Shown piece by piece: positions 1-12,900 of a DNA stretch of 64,000 bases (the first letter of the stretch is position 1; every line of letters begins with the position of its first letter). The translations under genes and the position numbers were made by a program. Source of the stretch: Nymphaea colorata. Lineage: Eukaryota > Streptophyta > Magnoliopsida > Nymphaeales > Nymphaeaceae. Below the pieces are notes generated by a model that had not been told where the DNA came from, ran no database searches, and saw only the letters and a list, made by a program, of their open reading frames with translations. The stretch covers positions 9,844,106 through 9,908,105 of the forward strand of contig NC_045141.1 of assembly GCF_008831285.2 (NCBI RefSeq), in the 5' to 3' direction.

Positions 1-1560
1 GCAGTTACACCGATGGCCGGAGAAAGGAAGTTGGAGCATGCCAACAATATGGTCCAACAAACCGGATAAGGAGATGATGGGAAGGAATTGATGTCAATCT
101 TGCAAGATCGGTTGGGTTGTCCTAAAAGGGAGATTGTGAACACAATGCCATTAGGTAACCTCTGTCCTTTTCCTCTTATAATCCTTTCTACGAACTTGAC
201 ACACTTGGGGAAGGGGATCAGATATATGTGCCATCGGGGTTCTACTTCAACTACAAAGGAAGTGGTGGTGGGGAGAAAGGTTAAAGGAAGGTAGATGCAA
301 AAGAGAGGGAGGAAGCCTATAGATGCGAAAAACATAATGGAAGGGAAGGAGGTTGGTGGTAGTGAGTCCCAACCTCCACAAGTTCCTCTAATAGACTGGA
401 ATAGGAACAATGCTGGAGAAGAGGGGTGGATGGTAGTGAACTGAAAAAAGAGGAAGAATGGAGGGAAAATATTGGAGAAATGACTTCAAGTCCAAGTGTT
501 GTAGGGAAGCACTAGTGGTGGTCGTCCTGTATTCGAGACAAATTGTAAGGCCTAGACCTCTTTTTGTGAGTTATAGCAGTATTGAACTTTCTTTTGCTGG
601 AATATTTGGGGCATAGCAAGTACTGCATGCCTTAAAGTTGTAATCTAGTAGATTAGGAGCATACTAAATTTTGCTTCTTATTGCATAGCATATTTAGTTA
701 TTTCAAAGGGGGCTCCTTTTGTTGCCACTTGAATTCCTGTGGTAACCTTTGGAAAATAGATAATTTGGTTGACTTTTTGATGATCTTTTGTTTTTGGGGG
801 ATAGAAAGGAGGGGCTAATTCACTTTTGGAAACTCCTTTGTCATTGACAAAGTAAAAAAAAAAAAAAGTTTACCTTGAAACATTTAGCTTCCTTATGTGG
901 AAAGAAATATGTGGAGTCTAATGCAGATGAAGTAGTCGGTACAGCTATAGTGGCCTACTTATGAAATGTATGGAAGTACCCAGTGACTAAATGGTGGAAA
1001 TCGTGTTGGTTGGTATTGGGTTTAATTAAACCATGCGATAAAGATAATCCCTTTTAGAAGGGGAGTGTACATACTGAATTATAAAGGTTAAAAGATTTTG
1101 TGATGCTAAGTGAGGTGCTATGGGAGATTTAAGTTTCCATCCTGATAGCTGGTGATTTTAACGTGCACCAGAAAACATTGAAAAAAACTGGGTCAGTTTC
1201 ATGTGTTAAAGCTTGCAGGGTTTTCAATAATTTTATTATAGAGAATTCACTTGTTGAAATCAGGGACCCTTGGTGCAAATTTACATGGTCTAATAAAAAA
1301 ATTAGGGATATCCTTGTGGTGTCCCTGTTTAGAGCAAAATAATTTGTCAATGGCAAATGGAAGGAGAATGTGCTAAAGAGATGCTTTTTGAAGGCATGAG
1401 CCAAGCCATCCTTTAGTCATAGGGAGATCATTGTAGACTGGTTAATCTGGTGGATAGCCAGAAAAAGAGGTGCAAGTTTAGATTTTGTAAACCATGGTTA
1501 CTAGTGCAAAAAGCTAAAGATATGATGATTAATGAATGGGAGAGATGTGATATAGTTGTC
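1..1560 (+). pseudogene. Degraded L1-type LINE fragment (ORF1 tail, ORF2 endonuclease)
   Basis: This is a broken non-LTR retrotransposon read on the plus strand through several frames. Around 400-470 there is a stretch like the end of a LINE ORF1 (EGWMVVN then KKRKNGGK). Around 585-640 comes a typical ORF2 opening (CWNIWGIAST). The clearest part is 1142-1340, where LIAGDFNVHQK carries the GDFN motif of the APE-type endonuclease, followed by FNNFIIENSLVEIRDP and then KFTWSNKK. A weakened SDH-like motif (PSFSHREIIV) follows near 1400-1430. Stops and frameshifts occur throughout and no reverse transcriptase follows, so the copy is dead and 3'-truncated. The window starts inside it. The family assignment rests on motif order. 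The exact limits are uncertain. Confidence 0.6.
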
Positions 1561-4500
1561 CGATGTTGCGGGTATTATTCATGCTTAATATAATCAACAA
1601 GCATGTTGTAGACATTCCAAATTTTCACAGATTGAAGTGACCATTTTATCCCTCATAAATGAGATTTTGAACTAATTTTTCAAAAGACTTTCAAGTATAG
1701 GAGCCATGAACTAAACCAAATCAAATCCTATACTATAGGTATCAGATACGAGGATCTAGACTGCCTGAGGTTGTTGCCGCTTTGAAAACTGATCATTTTG
1801 CCCATGATCACCCCATTTTGCCCCATTTTTTCTCTAATTTTGTAGAACAATCATTGAAAGCCTAGGAATTGTTTTGGCCAAGATCAATCAGGGTCATTTT
1901 CATCTCAAAAAGTTATCAAGAACTCTTAGAACAAGTTTACCAGCTTACATTTGATAAAAAATTGTCTAGAAATAACTTATTTCCCTAGTTTTTCTATCAT
2001 TTCTCATCATTAGAACAATGTAGGCCTGATTAGAACTACAATACATTCTTTCCAGTGCCGGCAGAGTATTTTTATCTCCATTTAGGGTCTTCAAACTTGA
2101 ATTTCATTATTAAAGCAACCATTTCTAAGAAATCATATCCCATTTCCATATTTCTGGTCACCAATTTTGCATGATTCAAGTGACTCAGTCCCAATTGATT
2201 TGGAATTTATTTTTCGGTACTAGATCTGACTTTTCTTTTTTCCAGCTTAAGGGAACGTCATGTCATGAATAAAGCCCTCTTGTTTTGCTTTGCAAGTGCT
2301 TTGCGCTAAGCACAACACATTCCTCAAAGCATGGAACTTATCTAAGACAAAATGATATGAACTATTCTTTTGGTAAGCGTCAATGTCATTCAATGACCGT
2401 CAAACCTTGTCAAGTTCCCTTCTTTAAGAAAGCACTCACAAAGTCACAAGCAAAGCACTTTTTGCTAGTGCTTTGTGGGCTTCGCTTAGTGTCCAATAAA
2501 GTACCAGAATGAGATGCAAAACTCGATCGGTTAGTTGCCCCAGAGGTACTTTACCCAAAGCCAGTTGAAGCAGCAAAAGAAGCATAAATGAGGTGCCATA
2601 TCAAGATAGAGTGGCAGTTCCATGAGAAAGTGGATGTGGATCCCTCCTCAGTCCCTTTCACCTATGCCATGATGCTCATGGGAAGCTTATCTCTAATTTG
2701 GTCTTCTTTTCTTACTGGATTTTATTCCAAAATGTGATCTTAGAACTTGCTTAAACTAAATGTGCCATCAATGGGAACTCTACTGTTTGGTTGGGAAGTG
2801 TCTCTATCCTTTTCACTTCTTATTAATTTGAGTACAATTGTAGTTTTCTAGTTGCTCTTAGAGTGCCATATCTAGACATTATCCTTAATGACTTCTGAGC
2901 TAATTTTTGAGAGATATGGATTGCCAATTTTCAATCAGGGTGCACAAATGGGTTCAGTGTCACTTGAGGAGAGTATTGAAGTGTTCAATTCTCACAAAGA
3001 AGCATGAAATCCTTGTTTTTCATTTTCCCTTCATATTTTCATTTACAAATCAATTTTAACTTAGTCAACTTTGAAGATTATGATTTTTTAAGGACAAATT
3101 GGAGAATTTTTGCTCAACCCTGGCATGCCCCTTAAACTGAACCCATTTATGTCCTAGTGTGGTCAGACTACCTAGTACCTACCCAGTCTCCCAGACCATA
3201 GGTTTTGTGCCAAGGGTAAAAATGTTATTTGTACAAACAAGCATTATTTTTGTATAAACCTGAGTTCAGAGCTACATGAACCAAGCCTACCTCAGCCTAG
3301 TAAGGCTCGCACAGTGTCTAAGCCAACTTGGAGTTGAGCTCAACTCGTTTTGAACCAAGCTTAACTTGTTTGACTAGAATTGAAGGCAGTTTGACCAGGT
3401 CCAGCACCTTTTTGACTGAGTTTGAACCCACTTATCCCATATCAAGCTAGGTCCAAGGTTCACGCCCAATCCAAATATTCTATTCAAGTCCTAATCTAGT
3501 TTTTAGATTTCTGATTTGCATATATAGATCCAGATTCATTAATTTAGATCTCAGACATAGAATTTAGATCACGATCCCAATCTTCTATCAAATCCTGATC
3601 TAAATACTATAATTGCCTTTACATTTGGATCTTGATCTACATCCTAGTATCAAATCTAGGTCCATAATCCTCATGTGATCATTTATGTGAGCTTTATGTG
3701 CCTTCAATTTCTCGCTCTGCGATGCATGTCAATCTGTGTAGAAAGACATGAACTATACAGAATTTTGAGATGAGCAAGTTGGTGCGAATAGAATCAAAAC
3801 CAATGTTCATACAGAGTCGGAATGAATATTTTTATATTGAATATCAGTTATAATATATGGTTTGATGTGTGTTTTTCTCTACTCCATGTTTGTGCATTGT
3901 TCATCCTCCATGCCACATGTCAATCAAAACTATCTTTCATGAATCGACCAGCACTTCTCTGGGAACATGCTGCCTTCATAGAATTGAACTCTCATTAGAA
4001 TTGAGCCAAATATGCGAAAACATTTGTCTTGAAATTCTCATTTTAACATAATGACTGTGCTGTTTTGGTCTAACATTTCATCAATCCATACTTCGTGAAC
4101 TCCAAAGCTAGGATTCTAACACTTGTCAGAATACTAGATATTCCATATCCTCTAGGAGTCTCTAGCTTCCCATAAATAGGTTGAGCCTAAAGGCGATGCT
4201 CCATCTAGAAACCTTCTCTTTGACTCTTTTGGAGTTTACACCCCATCCATTTGGAGATCCTCTCTTTGTTTCTTGGATTCTACACCATCTTTGAAGCAAT
4301 CCTCCATTGTTGCCAATGTTCGAAGTATGAAGGAAAAGAAGAAGAAGAAGAAGCAGAAGAAGAAGAGTTCTGCGCCCCATCAATTCTCTCTTCTCTTTCT
4401 TGTCCCCATGTTGCTCTTTCCCTTGACCTTCTTTGTTTTCTAGATTCTTCTCTTTTAAGTTCATGACTGTATTCTAATCCATGCATACATTGAACTGATG

Positions 4501-5165
4501 CACTCCCATAGAGGCTTCACGAATGATTATTCTTTAGTTATTTCATTCTTTCATCATGTACATATGTGATTTTAATTATTTCTCTTCGTGTTTAGTTTAG
4601 GCATCTCCAAATTACTGATTTACAGACTCTTGGGACGTGACATTTGGGATTTTTACGTGGAAATTCAAAAACGTAGATATTTTAGAATTTTGCCCAAATT
4701 CTGAAAGTTATATCTCTCTAATCAGAAATTGTATTGACAATCCGTGAAAAACACTACTTTCATGCCTTCCATTGCCTTCCCACTCCCATTCTGGATTTCA
4801 GCCACTCCAAAAATTCTTGATTCGGCAAAATTTTGTGTAGGCTTGAGGAAAATAGAAAATTTCTTTTTGTGGAATTTTGGGATCTTATCCTGCCTCATAC
4901 ATGCTACTGCTAGCAGTTGATACTACAATTTTCAAACTTTTATATAAATTCAGTTTGCTTTCAAATTTTATGGTCTGTAAGGAGGCTAAAATGGAGTGCC
5001 CAAGTACTTTCCATTTTCGGATCATATATCTACTCATGCATATTAGAGATCAATAAGAAGGGGTGTATAACTGCTTTTTTCCGAATTTTGTACCTCTTGT
5101 AATTAAAGAATGGAAGTTAAATACTGTAAAACTCGAATAACAATAATAAGAATGTGTTAATTGTA
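1561..5165. other. Intergenic, no recognised gene
   Basis: I see no protein family in this 3.6-kb stretch on either strand. Open frames are under 105 codons and look like chance. About 3290-3480 is rich in wording typical of decayed plant transposon ends (CTCAACTCG-like), and 3530-3665 is a low-complexity stretch repeating GATCTAAATCC-like words. A short GAA microsatellite lies at 4332-4366. Confidence 0.5.
4332..4366 (+). repeat. Imperfect (GAA)n microsatellite
   Basis: About 11 GAA/GCA triplets in a row. It creates the acidic (+) and leucine-rich or serine-rich (-) chance frames over 4162-4486. Confidence 0.85.
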
Positions 5166-6547
5166 CACTACTGGAAAATGTAACAAAAAATATATCAAGC
5201 ATTCCTTTCTTATTATAATAAATAAATGAGAAACTACTGTAGATTGTATTACTTGCGATTCAATGGATGTTTTGCAGAATGGCAGTGGCTTTATATGGCA
5301 GCTAGATACAATTTGCTACAAGAAGAATTATGCACATGCAGAATAAATATCAAAAAGAAAATATCATTGCTATATTATAAACAGCCAATCCATCAGCACC
5401 TGCTCTGGACACCTTCCTTTTGATCATTTCCTGCTTTGGTATTATGACCACCATTCAGATATAATTTATGGTCAATACTTCTGCATCTATTTAACAGCAG
5501 TGATAGCTCGAATCTTGATATTTGTTTACGGGAGATACACGTAGAACAAAAATCTCCAGCTAGTAATGTTTCTTCCTATCCTCATGCATATATGTTGGTG
5601 TACCGTATTTGCTTTGCTTCTTTTACAAATATGATCCCCTTCGCGGTGACATTGTGTGCGATTCCAGGAATGCCTTTGGCCATCTTTAGACTGTAAAGAA
5701 ACAACAGAAAACGGTATTAGACCTTAATTCTCCCAAACATCAATCAGAAGGGAGCTGCAGTTCTGAAGCGCTTAGCCATTGGTAGAGAAATCCAATGAAT
5801 AGTTTGAAGTAATAAGAGGGAAAATAATAAAGACGTCAAAATCAATATGAAAAAAAAATCCATCGGATGAATACAACAAATGAATATTAAACTCTTGAAT
5901 GATGCACACATACGTTCCAAGAAAAAAAAAACCATGGACAAAGGAAGAGGAGACTGACCTGTTCCTCTTTTGCTCTCCTCTGGCAACAACGGTGACTGTG
6001 AGTAATAATTGCTGAGATGAAACAATGGCAAAAGATCAAGATTATAGATCAGAGAGTTAAACGAAGTCATTAGGTAGAACTGAAGACTCAAAAACTGAAA
6101 AGGTAAAAATGGACACTAACCTGTATGCTTCTCTCCATGCTACTCTGGCGACAAGGTTGACTTGTTGAAAGACAATGCAGTATTGGCAGTAGATCGAGAG
6201 GGATAATGAGCCACGAAGTCGAAGCTCCATAGAAGAACAAGAGAGAAGAAATATAAACTGAAGCTACGAAAGTGACCGATAAAATAAGGCAGAGACGGCG
6301 GGAAAATTTTCCCCTTCTTTAGTGACGCATGGACTGCTTATGGCTCTCATTCGCAGATTCAGTTTATACTCACTCTTTTTGTTCATTGACGCATAAAAAG
6401 TGCCAATGCCTTAAATATAATGACATTGGCTATCGAAACACCATAAAGGAGCACTTTCTATGTCCCGTGTTGCCCATGCCATACTAAGGCACTCCTCAAT
6501 GGCGCTTCATCTTACCCACGCCGCTGAATATGATAAGTCTTGTAGTG
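5166..6547. mobile_element. Possible non-autonomous CACTA-like DNA transposon
   Basis: The left end reads CACTACTGGAAAA at 5166 and the right end reads TCTTGTAGTG ending at 6547, so both ends give inverted CACTAC termini. The right 230 bp repeat short words such as TGACGCAT (6320s and 6380s) and GCCAATGCC/GACATTGGC, which resembles the subterminal repeats of CACTA elements. There is no transposase. The expected 3-bp target duplication is not matched (GTA on the left, AAA on the right), so the call is tentative. The right end abuts a copia RNase H fragment exactly where its conserved part begins, which supports a real junction there. Confidence 0.3.
5526..6230 (-). CDS. Putative spliced three-exon reading frame, unknown function
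   Basis: On the minus strand a 103-codon frame can be joined across three exons with consensus splice sites: 6230-6121 (donor ACAG/GTTAGTG), 5995-5959 (acceptor CTCACAG, donor ACAG/GTCAGTC) and 5690-5526 (acceptor TTTACAG), ending in TAA. Phase is kept at both joins. Exon 1 starts MELRLRGSLSLSIYCQYC. The 3' ends of exons 1 and 2 resemble each other (GTCAACCTTGTCGCCAGAG versus GTCACCGTTGTTGCCAGAG), suggesting a local exon duplication. A different ATG in exon 3 opens a 33-codon frame starting MAKGIPGIAHNVTAKG, which could be the real product with the first exons as 5' UTR. No family is recognised. It lies inside the possible CACTA element, so it may be a captured gene fragment. Coding status is inference. 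Confidence 0.2.
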
Positions 6548-6726
6548 AAATAGAAGTGGATTTGCATTTTATTCAGGACAAATTCACCAAGAAGGAAATT
6601 GAAATCAAGTATATATCTACAAGGGACCAGACACCCTATATTCTCACCAAGCATGTGAGAACGTATTGACATAAATTTCCGATTGGCAAACTTAACGTTT
6701 GAAGAGGACATTAAGCATGGCCAGGG
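6547..6726 (+). pseudogene. 3' terminal fragment of a Ty1-copia polyprotein (RNase H end)
   Basis: The frame reads EIEVDLHFIQDKF, then EIEIKYISTRDQ, then ILTKHVRTY, which is the standard C-terminal end of copia RNase H (IEVDxHFIR, VKYISTxDQxADIFTK). A TGA at 6667-6669 stands where copia elements usually have Trp, and the frame continues as HKFPIGKLNV before its final stop. Everything upstream of this tail is missing. The plus-strand LTR follows directly. Confidence 0.65.
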
Positions 6727-6987
6727 GTGTTAGAAGAAGAGATGTCTATCAAATTGGAAAGAATAAGCAAGGAAGGTTGAATGGTGGACTTGACAAAGAT
6801 ATCTCTCAAGCTGATGAAGGCAATGTTCTTGCTGAAGGAATTTTTGTAAAATCCGAAGGCAATAAATTTGGATATTAATCAAGGCAAATATTCTGTAATC
6901 AAAATCCCCTGAATCAAGAGCATGATTGTATAACCTGATATTTAAAGGCAATTCACTCTCACGATGATTTGCTGAGAGAGTGAGCAT
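6727..6987 (+). mobile_element. Probable 3' LTR of the truncated copia element
   Basis: A short purine-rich run (GGCCAGGGG) precedes TGTTAG at 6727, the usual polypurine tract/LTR junction. The sequence ends GAGAGTGAGCA at 6987, giving TG...CA ends and about 261 bp, a normal length for a copia LTR. With no second LTR copy, the right boundary is inferred. Confidence 0.45.
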
Positions 6988-9164
6988 CCATGGAAGTAGG
7001 TTCTAATATATGACTCAGGCCAACCCGAACCAACTAATTGTTTTAGTCGAACTGATTCAAGTGTCAAATAATTACCCCAAACCTGACCCATTGGGCCATG
7101 GACGTGTGCCTGGCTGAGCTGAGTGCTCACTCAGAACTCATGGTTTAATGCAACCTGGATAAGACGGTGCAAAGGGGGCATTTGTCTTTTGAATTTTATG
7201 GTACTTACCTTCCGTGAAGGGTATTGCAGTCGTTTCAAAAAAGCAAGTGCTGGCAATTAAAGGTGGAAAGTTTGTTTTTCTCTTTAATTTCTTAACCAAT
7301 TCAGTTTAACTTCTTCCATTAGGTTATTTAGAAAGTGGCAGACAGATTGATGGATTTGTCCAGACGCTAGGTTTGGATTTTTAGACAAAAATGAAGGCTT
7401 AAATTTAAAACTTATACAGCCCATAGGGATTAAAATATTGAAAAAAACTAATCGCTTTTTCACCCCACCAAATTAAGCCGAGTGATTAACTTTGCGATGT
7501 TAATTTGAATAAGATTTTATGGATACCTCCATTTATGGGTCAAACTCTCTAATTTATTTTATCTACTGCACCTTGCACACACGAGAAAAGAACAACCATA
7601 CAAAATCCAGTCTTCAAAATTCTGCATCTTTTCTGACTTTGGCATCACGGCCATCAATTGACAACAGGACACTCGTGAAACATGATCCAGGTGGCAAAAT
7701 CCTTAGGGAGCGTTTGACAGCATTAGAGTCAAAATGTTTATTTTTTAAGAAATTAAAATTGTTAAAACAAACTAGGTATTTTATTTCTGGAATTAAGAAA
7801 CTGAAACCTGAAATTTTGATTCCATTTCAGTTCGAGGAAGAATTATGATTCTAAAATTTTCGTTCTTAAATCAAAATTGCAGACCATCAAACACCTCTCA
7901 GTGATATTCCAAACGCTGCAATATATATATATTAGAACTTTTCATAGCTTCCCTTGGCATCATGAGTTGAAGGAATACTTTTCTTCTCTCTCTCTCTCGT
8001 GTCAATTCTAGTATATAGTGATTGAAGCCTTATCCGAGCCGCAGATATCCAAGTTAAATTTCTCACAAGTTCAGGCTATTTTTTAGATTAATTAGGTGGA
8101 CTGGTACCTCTATGATTAAGTCCAGGAAAGTTTATGTCTGAATGGGTTGTTGGGTCGCGGAGTTTTCTTTAGTAGAAAGCATCATTCTTTTCACATGCAT
8201 GAGTCGACTAGTTCCTTGAGACGCCCATGCCCTTCTCTCCTTCATGAACTGAAGGGTTAAGAGATAGGTGTTTTGACCTCTTCAAGGCATCTAAGGCATC
8301 TCTTTCCTTTGTGGTGCCCATGCCCTTTCCTTTTTTGTCCTATAACTAAAGTCTTTTAGGAAATGCGAGCTAGCTGCTTCTCATTCATTGTAACCTCACA
8401 ATGACACTCCACACAAGTTAATTTCATATCTTGGACTACCATCCATGACACTCCACTATTTCTGTAGATGCAACAAGCTACACCTCTCAACATCGTTGGA
8501 ATATTTTAGATCCACCTTAACATTCCATCCAACCACTAAAGTCTTTCTCGCTTTGGCATATACGGAGCAAAGTTATTCACATGCGCGGTCTTGCAATGAT
8601 TCATATATATCCTTGGTCCCAAAATATGACCAATTTGTCCTGATTGGACTAGCCGAAGGCTGGAGACAAAATATCGGTCCAAAAAAAGTAGACAGACAAG
8701 ACGGGTTGCTCTTTTATTGAAAGAAAAATATGGCAATATTGCGTTTAGAAAATTATGTGTTGTATACTTATTTATTATTTGTTCATCGGTGTGGACATGA
8801 GTACCGTACGTAGAGAAGAAAACTTTTGACCTTTGACATATGCATATAAAACTTCTATCTATATTTGTTTAATTGTATGTGTACCAACTCTTCAGCTGTC
8901 GGTGGATACGGGTTTGAATCTCAAACAAGGAAATCAATTATTTTGAATTTTTAGAAGTGATTGACGATCTGTGTCACCTAATTAAATAGTTCCACCAATA
9001 ACACTTCTAAATGGAAAAAGTCAATATATAATTGAACAAGTGAGTGCACTTTAATTTGTTAGCATAAAGAGTTTTAATTGACTTTTGCTCCTATTTATAA
9101 GTAGCTGCTCAATGATGAAAGCGTTAAATATTTTGTTGTTTAGAATGTCATTATCCTTGGTACA
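6988..9164. other. Intergenic, no recognised gene
   Basis: Open frames at 7519-7848 and 8445-8720 match no family I know and have no supporting context. 7921-7930 and 7988-8000 are short AT and CT runs. Nothing else can be supported. Confidence 0.45.
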
Positions 9165-9543
9165 TAGGGCTGTACAATGGGTAGAGCCAATTCGGGCTCG
9201 ACTCGACTAGTTTATAAATGAGTCGAGCTCGAGTTTAAATTTATACTCAAATGTAAAAAACAAATCAATTTTGAGTTGTAAGAACTTGATTTTTTTAAAC
9301 TCGGCTCGGCTCAAATATACAAAATTGGTTCATCATAATTGAATTAGTTAAAAGAGTTGACAAGTTAAACGAGTCAAAAGAAATAAGAGACCGAGTTAAG
9401 CGAGTCAAGCTAGAGCTTAACATTGTATGGTCAAGTGGAGCTCGAGTATGCTGTATGGAACTTGACTCGAGTTTTTGTCAAGCTCAAGCTCAAGTTTTTT
9501 GGGTTGTCCAGGTCGAGCTCCACTCAGATCGTGTGCAGCCCTG
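9165..9543. mobile_element. hAT-like MITE with self-complementary GAGCTCGACTC-rich body
   Basis: The ends are imperfect inverted repeats: TAGGGCTGTACA on the left and TGTGCAGCCCTG on the right (revcomp CAGGGCTGCACA). The 379-bp body is full of GAGCTCGAGT/ACTCGACTC words, a layout common in short plant hAT-derived repeats. The flanking 8-mers TTGGTACA and CCAGTATC agree only partly, so a target duplication is not proven. Confidence 0.45.
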
Positions 9544-9764
9544 CCAGTATCCAGCTGCTCTACCAACCCTTTTCAACCCATATCTTGTTCATTGCAACGT
9601 GAAGATGGATGTGGTGACTCAAACTCCATTCAGCAAGCCACAACTTCCCTATAAAGACTCCCCACTAGGCCTAGGCATTGGGCTGGTCTAACATCTGAAA
9701 ATCTGAAATCTGAGCCCGGTCTCGGCTTGTCATCGAAACGGAAGCCCTAGCCTGGCCTCGGCCC

Positions 9765-9991
9765 TAAGGCTGGGCGTCGGGCCGGGCCCAGGCCCAACAG
9801 CCAGGCCCGGTCCGTTTAGGCCCGGTAAGTTAAAAAAAAATATATATATTTTTTAATTTTTTGTTTTAATAATATTTTTATTCTTAATAAATATATTTTA
9901 TATTAAAAAATGTTATTTTATAATTAAAAATATTTTTTAAATTTAAATGGGTGGGGCCGGGCTGGCCGGCCCGGCCCGATACCCACCCTTG
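9765..9991. repeat. GC-ended, AT-cored inverted-repeat element, copy 1
   Basis: The ends form an imperfect ~22-bp inverted repeat (AAGGCTGGGCGTCGGGCC against the revcomp of GGCCCGATACCCACCCTT). The core is almost pure A/T. The core closely resembles that of the element at 18257-18549 in the same orientation, so the two are copies of one family. No coding capacity. The superfamily is not determined. Confidence 0.5.
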
Positions 9992-12900
9992 CTCAGCCCC
10001 GCCCAACGATGAAAATTAAAAATATACATTTTTAATGTAAAATAATATATAAATTAATTAATTATAATAAAATATTATATTTGTCTATAAAAATCAATAA
10101 AAATATTTTATCGGGGTTGAACAGAGCTTAATCAAGCCCACTCGAGCCGGATAAATGCCTTTTTTCTGTTAGGTATCAGGTACCAGTTGGGTACACGGCC
10201 CCATGCCCATACTTACCCCCACACAACCTAATTACTACAGTGATTACCAGTTTTAAACAATGTATTGTTCCATTGGACCAAATGATCACCTTGTAGTACT
10301 TTACATGCTATGCACGCAGAGTCATAGAGTCATGGCAATTACAAAGGATGGACATGATTTGCCGCCACTATGTGACTATGGCCAAACAGGCCGTCAGTGG
10401 CTACCAGATCATGTCTCTTGAAAGAAAGTCGATCTGTCCAATGAATATTTTACTATCTCCGTCCCAGATACACTGATCGCCATATACTTATCCTCAAACT
10501 AATTATCTGTCAATTAAATTAGTAAAGATGCATGTCGAGCCGTTCAAGTTTTGAAACGTTGAAAAAGCAGGCGCTGCATTGTTCTTTACACCGCGAGCTT
10601 TCTTGTGCAATGGTTGAAATTAAAATAAATCAACAATAGTTTTGATTTTACTGGGACAATATTGATCTCTTTATTTTTTTTCTGCCCCAAGGGGTGTTGT
10701 TGATTGGCAGGTAGAAAGCCGGTGATCACTTTGATGAGGCTTCACTTTTATGGGAGTAAGGTGGATCGCGCTCTCTCTCCAAGGGATCTTGTTGATTGGC
10801 AGATACAAAGCCTGATGCCTGTCATCCGACCCCCTTCCCCTCCCCTCCCCACTTTTTGTAGGGGCTTTAGTATAGTTGGTCAATTAATATAGTTGGTCAA
10901 ATTGATATATATGTATTAGACATCTCCAAAATGCTTAGCATAGCTGGTGGGCTTGAAGTCTAATAGACATGGACATTAGCTCTTTTCTTTTCTCGTGTGG
11001 CTCTAAAAAATGAAGTGGTTTTCAAAGACAATCGTGTGAACATGAGATCTTTGGAGATGGTTATAGGTTTTGACGTTGCAGTATTTGCACGTGGGGTAAA
11101 TAGGGGCTCAGAGGGGCCTAGTCAAGGTAGGGCTCCCAAGGGCCCTGACCCCACTTCAAAAAAAAAAAATAATAATTTACATGTAAGTTTTAGAAAATTT
11201 TCATTTGTTCTATATAAAAATTTTGAAAAAATGATATTTCGATCCATATCAAAATTTTAGAACTTTAATTCGACTCCTCATAAAAAAATTTCTAGCTTTG
11301 CCTTTGTGCTCCACTTATAAATTCACTTTTTCTGTTTGTTATTTCACCATGAGTGTGTGTAGTCGTGCATTCTATTTTTTGTCTTCCGTTTTGCTTGACG
11401 TTTGGCTGCTGTGTGGTTTCGTGCCTTCTTTGTCTTCAGCAACCTGTTGGTGATTATTCCCATTAGAGAGAAAGATGCACAATGATTGGAGGAATTAGTA
11501 CATCGAGAATTCACAAATTTATTTTACAAAAAAAACTATTTATGATGATTACTATTACTGTTGTCTAGGAACATTTCGCCTCTTACATGGACGGAGTCCC
11601 CTCTTCCCATTTTCTTCCTTTTCATACTTAGAAGCTATTTGACTTTAATGTGAACAATATTATTGCAAAAGGCAGCGTTACGAATTTCTGATCCAAATTA
11701 ACTAATGAACGCTTTCTGATGCACTTTAACGCTTTGTTGGTCGGCTTGTCTCAAAGATTTGAAAAGTCATTGAACATTTCTTATTCTGACCGTCTAGAAT
11801 TTGGAATTTTTGTTTATTATTGATCATTCAATGTTTCAAAGATCTACGTTGATTCAAAGTTTGAAAGTTCTCCGTTGAGTTCTGCGTGCAAACTTTTTTT
11901 GTCTTAGACCTGATGTATAATGCATAGTCTGATGTTGCGGGCTAAAGTTTGAATAATTAACAACAGTATGAACTAGGGAATTGTAGGGTTTGACCAATTA
12001 GGTGAAAAGAGGATTTTTCATAATAGTACCCAAGTTTTTAGCTATTTTTCAGATCTATCGCCCCCTTTCAAAGTCTGCCAATTAAGTTGGTGACATATCC
12101 AGATTCTCTTTTTGTTAATATTTATTTAGGGAAAGCGCCTTCAGTATAAAACCCTTAAAGCCATACTTTTAGACCAAAAAGATTCTGACTTATGGTGTAT
12201 ATTTTATCTTGGACATTGTACTTGCACCTTTGGCAATTCAGAGTAATAAAACTCCATATGACAATGACTATAGAATTCAAACCTCGAATCCCTTAGTGTG
12301 AGCTCTGCACTACTCACCTTGAAGCCTCCAGTTTCCTATAGGTGGCTACCATTATTGGAGCTGGATAACAAAAAGTCAGTTAAAAGGACATTGTCGAAGA
12401 CTCAGCCACATTTTAGTAGATGCACATTATATAATTTTCATTTAATTGGTAATGTGGACCAATTATATATGCATGGAAATGCAATTACTATTTCAAAAAA
12501 TCTAAAACTAATATTATAAAAAGTTTTTTATGTGTATGTAAGATTTCATAAGTTCAAAAAACTAATGCGAGGACTTCACAAAGAAATACCATGAGAAGTA
12601 TACTGGAGGCAAAAGGATGACAAACTCGTCACTTGAATCTTCAAAAAATGCTTCTCACTTCAATTCTCTTTGGTTTAAAGCGGAACTAGTTTTACAGGAA
12701 GGTAAGAAAAATTCCTTTTTGGCTAAACCCGTCAGAGCCCTTGTACAAAAGATAGAAATGCCCCTCTTCTAAAACAGTATAACATGATTTTTGAAAAAGT
12801 TTGGAAAAAAAAGTGATGAATTGAAAGAATGACTACTATGACAAAAGTTGCGATACTGGGCGTAATCAGCTTGGCAAATTAACTACGTTCTTCTCTAAAA

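Noticed and set aside
4162-4486. Poly-leucine and acidic frames on both strands
   Set aside because: They are produced by the (GAA)n microsatellite and have no conserved domain.
10618-10638. A 21-bp AT-rich match between here and about 41269-41289
   Set aside because: Too short and too AT-rich to argue for a shared element; flanks do not match.
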